A DNA stretch of 9,470 nucleotides from Chitinophaga pinensis (lineage in GTDB: Bacteria; Bacteroidota; Bacteroidia; UKL13-3), in the NCBI GenBank assembly GCA_943323675.2, contig CALPIR020000082.1, positions 1 to 9,470 of the forward strand, given 5' to 3'. How positions within the stretch are numbered: the stretch's first letter is position 1; each line of letters starts with the position of its first letter. Below the pieces are notes generated by a model. That model saw only the letters and a program-made list of their open reading frames with translations. It was not told the origin of the DNA and made no database searches. Both the position numbers and the translations under genes were made by a program. Below, piece by piece: positions 1 to 6,042 of this stretch.

Positions 1-989
1 AGTTTTTAAATGATAATGGCGAACTGATTAAAATAGCTTGGCAAAAACAACATGTGATTGAACACGAATTTAAAAGTGGGTTGTTGAGTTTACGTCTAGG
101 CGATGTCTTTCCAGCCCAGCAATTGGATATTACCGACAAAGATTTTATTAAAAGATACAAACAAGCTTATCCGCGCACATTTGTACAACGTTTAAATATG
201 TCGGCTGCGGGTGTTGTGGCAACTTCATTGCTATTGTTGTTATTGGTTTTGTGGGCTTCGTATGTTTGGTTATTGCCTGCTATTGCTACTTATGGCGCAA
301 AGGTTTTTCCTAAAGATTACGAGATTGAATTAGGACAAAAAATGTATCAATCTGTATTGGAAGGTGAGCAAATTGATTCATCTAAAACCATGGCCATCAA
401 TCAATTTTTTAACCAACTTAAAATAGATAAAAGTTATCCTGTAAAAATTACAGTTGTAAAATCAAACATTACCAATGCGTTTGCATTGCCGGGTGGAGGT
501 ATTGTAGTGTATGATGCAATAATAAATAACATGAGCTCGCCCGAACAATTGGCTGCTTTATTGGCTCATGAATATTCGCATGTTGAACTTAAACATGCTA
601 CAAGAAATCTGTTTAGAACCTTATCTGGGTATTTGTTTTTATCGGTTATTTTTGGTGATATGAGTGGGGTAGGAGGTGTATTAATTGAAAATGCCCACCA
701 ACTACGAAACCTTAGTTATAGCAGAGAATTGGAAACTGAAGCAGATAATCAGGGCTTAAAAGTATTGAAGCATAATAACCTTAATTATATGGGTATGATT
801 GATTTGTTTGAATTACTAAAAAAAGAAAGTAATGGAGTTGAAGTAAATGAACTCATTAGCACACATCCTGATTTAGATAATCGCATCCAAAATGTACACG
901 ATTTTGCCAAATTATACCCATATCAAATATTACCCAATGATTCTTTAAATATATACTTCAATCAAATTAAAAATAATTGGAATGAGTAA
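1..989 (+). CDS. M48-family membrane zinc metallopeptidase, 5' partial
   Basis: The reading frame is open to the left edge (first full codon at 3, encoding FLNDNGELIKIAWQKQHV before the GTG at 54), so the gene begins outside the window and GTG-54 is not its start. Numbering from that GTG, there is a soluble N-terminal part (1-45), a strong transmembrane segment (about 50-78), then the peptidase domain. The domain has HEYSH at 172-176 (two zinc-ligand His and the catalytic Glu) and SRELETEAD at 223-231, whose E227 fits the third zinc ligand in the M48 ExxAD motif. A second hydrophobic stretch (189-212) lies between them, as in HtpX/Ste24/BepA-like enzymes. Known M48 members cleave misfolded membrane or envelope proteins; the substrate here is unknown. 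Many Bacteroidota M48 proteins carry a similar N-terminal cytoplasmic module. The stop overlaps the next gene by 8 nt, suggesting translational coupling. Family is secure; role is inferred. Confidence 0.93.
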   Translation, partial: FLNDNGELIKIAWQKQHVIEHEFKSGLLSLRLGDVFPAQQLDITDKDFIKRYKQAYPRTFVQRLNMSAAGVVATSLLLLLLVLWASYVWLLPAIATYGAKVFPKDYEIELGQKMYQSVLEGEQIDSSKTMAINQFFNQLKIDKSYPVKITVVKSNITNAFALPGGGIVVYDAIINNMSSPEQLAALLAHEYSHVELKHATRNLFRTLSGYLFLSVIFGDMSGVGGVLIENAHQLRNLSYSRELETEADNQGLKVLKHNNLNYMGMIDLFELLKKESNGVEVNELISTHPDLDNRIQNVHDFAKLYPYQILPNDSLNIYFNQIKNNWNE

Positions 990-1293
990 CCCTAATTTAC
1001 CCATACTTGTTAAAAACGCAGCACAAAAGTTAGGCGAGTATTTTGAGCATGATTTAATTGCTCAATCAACTACCTACCAGCAATTACACGAGCGGTTAAC
1101 TGAATTGATTGTTTATCTGTTGCTGCATAAAATGGAACTTTTATTACAGGTGCTTTATCGGGTTGATGTATTTGAAAGAGATACCAAGGCTGCATTTGCT
1201 CAAAACGACCCTAAACTAGTTGCTCCTGAGTTGGCTAAGTTAATTATAGATAGGGAGTTGAAAAAGGCCGAAACCAGAATTAAATATAGGTAA
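982..1293 (+). CDS. small conserved-looking helical protein of unknown function
   Basis: This encodes 103 residues that I cannot assign to a named family. The start ATG-982 lies within the last codons of the M48 peptidase gene (8-nt overlap), which points to co-transcription and coupled translation. The protein has no signal peptide. It looks fully alpha-helical: a leucine-rich segment at about 39-60 (LTELIVYLLLHKMELLLQVLYRV) is amphipathic rather than a clear membrane span, and a charged C-terminal helix ends in KKAETRIKYR. There are no cysteines and no obvious catalytic motif. The linkage suggests a role alongside the peptidase, but that is inference from position only. Coding status is supported by a full-length open frame with codon use like its neighbours and by the short overlap typical of operon genes. 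Confidence 0.8.
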   Translation: MSNPNLPILVKNAAQKLGEYFEHDLIAQSTTYQQLHERLTELIVYLLLHKMELLLQVLYRVDVFERDTKAAFAQNDPKLVAPELAKLIIDRELKKAETRIKYR

Positions 1294-1313
1294 GGTTAAT
1301 ATGACACAAAACA

Positions 1314-1345
1314 TTTGGCTTAATACCTACAAATAGATAAGTTCG
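1314..1345 (+). promoter_or_regulatory. candidate Bacteroidota-type promoter for the desaturase gene
   Basis: TTTG at 1314-1317 is followed after 20 nt by TAAGTTCG at 1338-1345, one base off the Bacteroidota -7 element TAnnTTTG. This would start transcription around 1350, about 20 nt before ATG-1371. It lies in the 77-base gap after the M48 pair, where no terminator is visible, so read-through from upstream is also possible. Confidence 0.45.
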
Positions 1346-1370
1346 CCCCTTGAATTTTTATAAACTATAA

Positions 1371-2117
1371 ATGATAATCATCGTATTTTTAATTGCACAT
1401 TGGTACATCTCTTTGTTTTGCCAAACGTTTTATTTACACCGTTATTCTGCGCACAAAATGTTTACTATGAATCCTTTTTGGGAAAAATTCTGGTACGTTT
1501 TTTCTTGGTTAACACAAGGTACTTCTTATTTAAATGCTCGTGCATATGCCATTTTACATCGTATGCACCATGCATACAGTGATACAGAAAAGGATCCACA
1601 TACGCCTCAGTTTTTTAAAGAAGTTTTTACCATGATGATGCACACGCGTGACGTTTACAACGGAGTATTGCGTGGTACCATTCAAATTGAAGAGAAGTTT
1701 GACAAAAATTTTCCTGTATATCCTGTAGTTGATAAAATTGCGGATAGTTGGTTTTCTCGTTTAGGGTTTGCTGCTTTGTATACGTTATTTTACATTCAAT
1801 TTGCTACATCACCTTGGATGTTTTTATTGCTACCCGTTCATTTTTTAATTGCGCCAATTCAAGGAGCTGTTGTTAATTGGGCAGGTCATAAATACGGATA
1901 TCGTAATTTTCCTGGAGAAAAAGACCATTCTAAGAACACATTAATTATTGACTTTTTAATGTTGGGTGAGTTATTTCAGAATAACCATCACCACGCAGGT
2001 GCTCGTCCAAACTTTGCTGCCAAATGGTGGGAGATTGATCCAGTTTATCCATTTATCAAATTATTTGACGCGATTGGAATGATTAAGTTGATACCTATTA
2101 AATCAACTGGCAAATAA
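1371..2117 (+). CDS. membrane fatty acid (acyl-CoA type, delta-9-like) desaturase
   Basis: This 248-residue integral membrane protein belongs to the di-iron fatty acid desaturase superfamily, which inserts a double bond into acyl chains using O2. Visible ligand boxes are HRYSAH (23-28), HRMHH (63-67), the N169/H173 pair in VNWAGHKYG, and a third box QNNHH (203-207). The third box has Gln where stearoyl-CoA desaturases have the first His. Hydrophobic segments at about 1-20, 131-145 and 148-168 surround the boxes. The N-terminus is fixed: a TAA stop directly precedes ATG-1371 in frame, and the protein enters the first membrane helix immediately, as short bacterial members of this clade do. It probably sits at the cytoplasmic face of the inner membrane and adjusts lipid fluidity. 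Regiospecificity cannot be read from sequence. It has its own candidate promoter and ends at a strong terminator, so it is likely monocistronic. Confidence 0.93.
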   Translation: MIIIVFLIAHWYISLFCQTFYLHRYSAHKMFTMNPFWEKFWYVFSWLTQGTSYLNARAYAILHRMHHAYSDTEKDPHTPQFFKEVFTMMMHTRDVYNGVLRGTIQIEEKFDKNFPVYPVVDKIADSWFSRLGFAALYTLFYIQFATSPWMFLLLPVHFLIAPIQGAVVNWAGHKYGYRNFPGEKDHSKNTLIIDFLMLGELFQNNHHHAGARPNFAAKWWEIDPVYPFIKLFDAIGMIKLIPIKSTGK

Positions 2118-2137
2118 TTTACAAATAAGTTGTTTTC

Positions 2138-2173
2138 AAAAATGCCCTCGAATTTTTCGAGGGCATTTTTTTT
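2138..2173. terminator. bidirectional intrinsic terminator between convergent genes
   Basis: AATGCCCTCGAA (2141-2152) pairs perfectly with TTCGAGGGCATT (2156-2167) around a TTT loop. Flanking A and T runs extend the stem to 15 bp. An 8-base T-run (2166-2173) follows on the plus strand, and the A-run (2138-2142) supplies a T5 tail on the minus strand. It lies 20 nt after the desaturase stop and 12 nt after the receptor stop, so it serves both genes. Confidence 0.95.
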
Positions 2174-2184
2174 AATAAATCATT

Positions 2185-4434
2185 TCAATACACTGTATAT
2201 CTAATGCCTAAAATAACCCTTCGCCCTTGAAGTGGCGCATAGTTATAACTTGGGTCGAAAGTGTATGCATTTGGATTGTTTTGATTTACGTTTTTATCAA
2301 ACGGATCGAAGGCACGCATTATAGGGTTTTGAGGCATGAAGTTAAATACGTTTTTAATACCCAGATAAACCTGCCAATTGTTTTTGAGTTTTTGGGTTAG
2401 CTGTACATTTTGTATGCTAAACCAAGGAGAATATTCTGGTCTGAAATCGTTTGGTAAAACGGGTAAACGCATTGGGCTGTATACCTGTCCAGTATAATCA
2501 ATGGTTAAGTTAATTTTACGCAGTGTGTAACTTAATTGAAATGTGCTACTAAATTTGGGGGCGTGTATTTGAACCGATTTTTGATTGATGTTGTTGATGT
2601 CTTTTTCTATTTTAAAAACATCCATCCATGTTGCACCTATGTTTAACTTCAAAGGAAATCCAAGAGTTATATCTGTATTCAAACTTAACCCCCTACTAAT
2701 AGCATAACCATTTAAATTATCATAAATAATTTTATTCGGGTCGGTATCATAGTCGGCAATAATGCGGTTGCTAAAGTAAGTGTAAAATGCAGAAGCATCT
2801 AAGTTTGCAAACCCTTTTCCTTTACTAATAAAACGTGTGTAGTTTACATTTCCGTTCCAGCTTTGTTCAGGTTTTAACGATGATTGTATAATTACTTCAC
2901 GCGCTCCTGTTAAAGCCGCATGGTCTTCGGTAAATAAATTCACAACCCTAAATCCGTTTCCTAAGCTTAGCCTTATGGTGTTAAATTTATTGGGTTGAAT
3001 TTTGTAATTAATTCTAGGTGAAAAGATAGATCCATGTTGTTTGTAATAATCATATCGTGCACCTAACAATAAAGTTTGAGTAGATGTGAGTGTTATTTCA
3101 TCTTGCACAAATATGCCGGGTAAATAAATTACAGATGGTTTGTTGTTTAAACTTAAATCGGCAGTAGCTGGTGTATTATCGTCATAATTGGTGTAGCGTA
3201 ATCCTGCGCCCATCATTACATCATGCCTTAAACCAATTTTATGGTTATGCACCAATTGCGCAAAACCAACTTGCTGCGTGGCCAAGTATGCTGTTGTTCC
3301 GTAGTAAGAGTTTTGGTGGTGGTAATTGTAACTATACATCAATTTTATTTTTTGTGTTGTTGGCAATTCATAGTTACCAATTACTTCAGCACGTTGGGTA
3401 AAAATACTTTCGCCATATATACTATCACCACCTCTATACTTTTTTTGCCATTGTGTTTGTCCACCCCAACGATCTTCATAAAACAACCTAATAGCGATAT
3501 TGGCTTCTCTGTTATTTTTTCGGGTAAAAGCATATTTATTAAATACCGAAATTCTGTTTTGTAAAGTTACATCTGTAAAGCCATCTTTGTTTTTATCTAT
3601 GCGGTTGTTAAAATTAAAATAGTTTGCGCTAAGCAATGATGATACTTTTTTATTGTCCCATTTTATAGCTGCATCTGTATTATACTCACCATAACTTGTG
3701 GCAAATTGATCGAAAGACAACAGCGGTGCTTTTTTAGGATTTTTGGTGATGACATTAATAATACCTGCAACAGCTTCGCTACCGTACAATGTACTAGCGG
3801 GTCCTTTTACAATTTCAATCCTATCAACCACACTATTAGGTATACCCATCATGCCATAAACAGTGCTCAACGAACTTACAATGGGCATCCCATCTATTAA
3901 TATTAAAGTGTAGGGGCCTTCCATTCCGTTTATATGAATATCGCCTGTGTTGCATACGTTACAATTCATTGTCGGTTGCACTCCGTTTACCATCGATAGT
4001 GCATCAAACAAATTATTAGAAACGTTCTTTTGAAAAAACTTAGGTGTATAGATTTCAACTGAAACTGGGCTATTAAGTTTACTTACCTCCTTAAGCGTGC
4101 CAGTAACTGTAACCTCGTTTAATGAAGTTTGTGAAACATCTAACGATAGGTTTAGGTTAATGGTTTCGTTGCCTTTAGCCACCACTCTTTTATATTTGGT
4201 TTCGTACCCTAAGGCAGAAATTACTAATGTGTATACTCCTGATTGAGTTAGTTTTAAAGTGTAAAACCCATCATTGTTGGCAACTGTCCCTTGGGATGTC
4301 CCTTTTATGCCAACTGTCGCAAAACCAATAGCTTCACTACCATGTGTTATTACGCCTTTAACAATTGTATGTTGCGCGTGGCTTTGCAACACGAATAAAA
4401 CGTAAGTAATTAGCCAAAAGAATCTTGCTTTCAT
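2185..4434 (-). CDS. TonB-dependent outer-membrane receptor, CxxC-containing plug
   Basis: This is a 749-residue outer-membrane receptor. Residues 1-20 form a signal peptide with likely cleavage after SHA. Residues 24-105 are a carboxypeptidase-D regulatory-like beta-sandwich domain common in Bacteroidota receptors, followed by LNEVTVTGT (105-113), a plausible TonB box. Residues 115-235 form the plug, including the typical VDRIEIVKGPASTLYGSEAV (203-222) and INVITK. The rest is the 22-strand barrel, with an outer-strand sequence ending in aromatic Tyr. The plug carries a cysteine pair, CNVC (158-161), just before GDIHINGMEGPYTLILIDGM, a position that suggests metal or redox chemistry. The receptor resembles siderophore, colicin or metal receptors of the BtuB/FepA kind rather than SusC, and no SusD partner is present. 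Substrate is unknown; a copper or other metal complex is one possibility. It converges on the desaturase and shares its terminator. Confidence 0.95.
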   Translation of the reverse strand: MKARFFWLITYVLFVLQSHAQHTIVKGVITHGSEAIGFATVGIKGTSQGTVANNDGFYTLKLTQSGVYTLVISALGYETKYKRVVAKGNETINLNLSLDVSQTSLNEVTVTGTLKEVSKLNSPVSVEIYTPKFFQKNVSNNLFDALSMVNGVQPTMNCNVCNTGDIHINGMEGPYTLILIDGMPIVSSLSTVYGMMGIPNSVVDRIEIVKGPASTLYGSEAVAGIINVITKNPKKAPLLSFDQFATSYGEYNTDAAIKWDNKKVSSLLSANYFNFNNRIDKNKDGFTDVTLQNRISVFNKYAFTRKNNREANIAIRLFYEDRWGGQTQWQKKYRGGDSIYGESIFTQRAEVIGNYELPTTQKIKLMYSYNYHHQNSYYGTTAYLATQQVGFAQLVHNHKIGLRHDVMMGAGLRYTNYDDNTPATADLSLNNKPSVIYLPGIFVQDEITLTSTQTLLLGARYDYYKQHGSIFSPRINYKIQPNKFNTIRLSLGNGFRVVNLFTEDHAALTGAREVIIQSSLKPEQSWNGNVNYTRFISKGKGFANLDASAFYTYFSNRIIADYDTDPNKIIYDNLNGYAISRGLSLNTDITLGFPLKLNIGATWMDVFKIEKDINNINQKSVQIHAPKFSSTFQLSYTLRKINLTIDYTGQVYSPMRLPVLPNDFRPEYSPWFSIQNVQLTQKLKNNWQVYLGIKNVFNFMPQNPIMRAFDPFDKNVNQNNPNAYTFDPSYNYAPLQGRRVILGIRYTVY

Positions 4435-4445
4435 TATTATGGTAG

Positions 4446-4453
4446 CAAAAATA
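4446..4453 (-). promoter_or_regulatory. -7 promoter element of the TonB receptor gene
   Basis: On the minus strand this reads TATTTTTG, an exact match to the Bacteroidota -7 consensus TAnnTTTG. It ends 11 nt before the receptor ATG. Expected initiation a few bases downstream leaves a leader of only about 5-8 nt. No good -33 TTTG is visible; a T-run (plus 4471-4476) sits about 17-20 nt upstream. The region further upstream is very AT-rich (4471-4495). Confidence 0.5.
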
Positions 4454-4495
4454 TGAATTTAGGCTTATCTAAAAAATATATTATATTAATTTAAC

Positions 4496-5113
4496 TTATT
4501 CGGTCATGTAGGTTAAAATAAAGCCATCCAATAATTCATCATGTATATCGTAAAATATGGGTGTATTTATGTGTAAGCAGCCTCTTAATTGAGGTTGTTG
4601 GGTAAAAATGGTCATGTGTTTTTTAAAGTCCAATTCTTTTTGACCGTAAAATTTGTACAAGGTTTCTTTTGCGCTCCAAATCAGGGTTTGATCGTGTATA
4701 AGATTAGAGGTTTGTTGTAACATTTCTTCTTCGGCACTATTTATAAATTTATGTGCCACTCTTCCAACTCGTTCATCAACTTTCTCTAAATCAAGTGCTA
4801 CATTTTTAAATTTACTAAACATAACTGCTGCATAATTACTGCTATGGGTAACAGATAAATGGTATTTTTCTCCATTAATCAACATGCTTGGTTTGTTATA
4901 ATTATCTTTTTTAATTTCAACCAAGGCATCTAATCCAAAATATGTTGTAATTGCCGCGCGACTGGCTAACCAGTGCAAACTATGTTTGGGGGATGTAGTT
5001 TGTTCGTCAGTTAAATTAAACAAATATTTATTTAACGTTTCTGCATCTTCGGTAATTTTCCATACCAATAAAAAGGTATTTTCGCCCGAAGTAAAAGTTT
5101 TAACTATTGCCAT
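4496..5113 (-). CDS. 4'-phosphopantetheinyl transferase (Sfp-type superfamily)
   Basis: This 205-residue enzyme transfers the phosphopantetheine arm from coenzyme A to a serine of an acyl- or peptidyl-carrier protein. Motifs, numbered from ATG-5113, are YHLSVTHSS (84-92), ALDLE (106-110, with D108 and E110 as Mg ligands), and WSAKETLYK (146-154, with E150 the third acidic ligand and K154 conserved). The length is between AcpS (about 120) and Sfp (about 225). I chose the start at 5113 (MAIVKTF) over the in-frame ATG at 5128 (MLITLMAIVKTF). Bacteroidota homologues as I recall them begin with a short M-x-h-h-K-T sequence, and the longer form would overlap the divergent gene by 17 bases. The chosen ATG shares the CATG at 5111-5114 with the WD40 start. 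No NRPS or PKS gene is nearby, so fatty-acid ACP is the default partner. Confidence 0.9.
   Translation of the reverse strand: MAIVKTFTSGENTFLLVWKITEDAETLNKYLFNLTDEQTTSPKHSLHWLASRAAITTYFGLDALVEIKKDNYNKPSMLINGEKYHLSVTHSSNYAAVMFSKFKNVALDLEKVDERVGRVAHKFINSAEEEMLQQTSNLIHDQTLIWSAKETLYKFYGQKELDFKKHMTIFTQQPQLRGCLHINTPIFYDIHDELLDGFILTYMTE
5077..5084 (+). promoter_or_regulatory. candidate -7 element for the WD40-Nif3-zinc-ribbon cluster
   Basis: TATTTTCG is one base off TAnnTTTG and ends 27 nt before the WD40 ATG, a distance similar to that of the desaturase candidate. It lies inside the N-terminal codons of the divergent transferase gene. No clear -33 TTTG is visible at the expected spacing, so support is modest. 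Confidence 0.3.
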
Positions 5114-6029
5114 GAGTGTAATTAACATTACGAAAGTAGCACATTTTAGTGGACATAATGGTCCAATTTATTCGTTATGTTTAGCTATTAATACAAACGA
5201 ATTTTACAGTGGAGGAAACGATGGATATGTTGTGCTTTGGAATAAAGAAACCAAAGGCGATGGTAAGTTGTTGGTTCAAGTTAATCGTCCTGTTTATTCT
5301 CTATGTTTTGATAAAGCGAATAGTTTACTGTTTTGTGGAGCAGCAAGCGGTAATTTACATGTAGTTGATTTATTGGCAGGCAAAGAAATTAGAAATATTG
5401 AAGCACACACATTAGGTATTTTTGATATTAAAATGCACAATAACGAGTTGATAACTTGTGGTGGTGATGGAGCTGTAAAAGTTTGGAGTTTACCTGATTT
5501 AAAATTACTTCACCACCATCAAGAGAGTACAAAAAGTGCACGTTGTATAGGTCTCAATATCAAACAAAATTTAATGGCTGTGGGTTATAGCGACCATAAA
5601 ATACGCGTATTTCAACTAAGTGATTTTACTTTGTTAAATACCCTAGATGCACACACCAATTCGGTATTTACAGTAGCTTTTACTAACGATGGTAAGGAGT
5701 TAATAAGTGGTGGACGAGACGTGATGATGCGAAGTTGGTTAGTTAATCAAAACTACAAATTAGATGTTGATGTGGCTGCGCATAATTTGCATATAAATCA
5801 CATTGCATTTAACCCCAGTGGGAAATTATTTGCATCTGTTAGTATGGATAAAACGGTTAAAATTTGGTCAACAGAAAATTTCCAATTGCTAAAGGTAATT
5901 GACAAATTGAAATCTGATGGCCACTTGAGTAGCGTAAACAAATGTCTTTGGTTTGATGACGAAACCCTTTTAACAGGAAGTGATGATAGAACCATTATGA
6001 TTTGGAAGATAGAACCAGAAAAATTATAA
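5112..6029 (+). CDS. WD40-repeat beta-propeller protein, seven repeats
   Basis: This 305-residue protein consists almost wholly of WD40 repeats. Seven can be traced, starting near residues 14, 52, 95, 139, 180, 222 and 268, with recurring GH/AH starts and WD-type ends: VVLWNKE, LHVVDLL, VKVWSLP, IRVFQLS, MRSWLVN, VKIWSTE, IMIWKIE. Seven blades make one complete closed propeller with no extra catalytic domain. There is no signal peptide, so it is probably a cytoplasmic scaffold for protein contacts; partners are unknown. The start at ATG-5112 (MSVINITKVAHFSGH) puts repeat 1 immediately after a short leader. An upstream in-frame ATG at 4986 would add 42 residues encoded antisense to the transferase that look nothing like a propeller. 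It is followed after 13 nt by the Nif3-like gene, suggesting co-transcription. Confidence 0.93.
   Translation: MSVINITKVAHFSGHNGPIYSLCLAINTNEFYSGGNDGYVVLWNKETKGDGKLLVQVNRPVYSLCFDKANSLLFCGAASGNLHVVDLLAGKEIRNIEAHTLGIFDIKMHNNELITCGGDGAVKVWSLPDLKLLHHHQESTKSARCIGLNIKQNLMAVGYSDHKIRVFQLSDFTLLNTLDAHTNSVFTVAFTNDGKELISGGRDVMMRSWLVNQNYKLDVDVAAHNLHINHIAFNPSGKLFASVSMDKTVKIWSTENFQLLKVIDKLKSDGHLSSVNKCLWFDDETLLTGSDDRTIMIWKIEPEKL
5131..5138 (-). promoter_or_regulatory. candidate -7 element for the phosphopantetheinyl transferase gene
   Basis: On the minus strand this reads TACTTTCG, one base off TAnnTTTG. It ends 17 nt before ATG-5113 and lies inside the first codons of the WD40 gene. A TTGG (5163-5166) lies 24 nt upstream, slightly farther than usual for a -33 box. 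Support is weak, but some promoter must lie in this stretch because the two start codons overlap. Confidence 0.28.
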
Positions 6030-6042
6030 ATTGCATTGAAAC

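Noticed and set aside
54..56. GTG at 54 as the start of the M48 peptidase
   Set aside because: The frame continues without a stop to the left edge and encodes a plausible continuation, so the gene is truncated by the window.
1400..1582. 60-residue plus-strand frame inside the desaturase gene
   Set aside because: It is an out-of-frame shadow of the desaturase, whose metal-ligand motifs fix the true frame.
3171..3900. Plus-strand open frames opposite the TonB receptor (3171-3401, 3241-3564, 3706-3900)
   Set aside because: They are antisense to a well-supported receptor gene and lack recognisable domains.
4471..4495. AT-rich stretch as a terminator after the transferase gene
   Set aside because: It can form only A-T pairs with no GC stem, so it is more likely promoter-upstream DNA.
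4986..5111. N-terminal extension of the WD40 protein from the ATG at 4986
   Set aside because: The 42 extra residues are encoded opposite the transferase N-terminus and show no propeller character. Repeat 1 starts directly after ATG-5112.
4435..5113. Siderophore or NRPS locus suggested by a phosphopantetheinyl transferase next to a TonB receptor
   Set aside because: There is no NRPS, PKS, siderophore export or reductase gene in the window. A single transferase is needed for fatty-acid ACP anyway.
5114..5128. Longer transferase starting at the minus-strand ATG at 5128
   Set aside because: It adds only MLITL, increases overlap with the divergent gene, and departs from the short M-x-h-h-K-T beginning I recall for homologues. 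It cannot be fully excluded.
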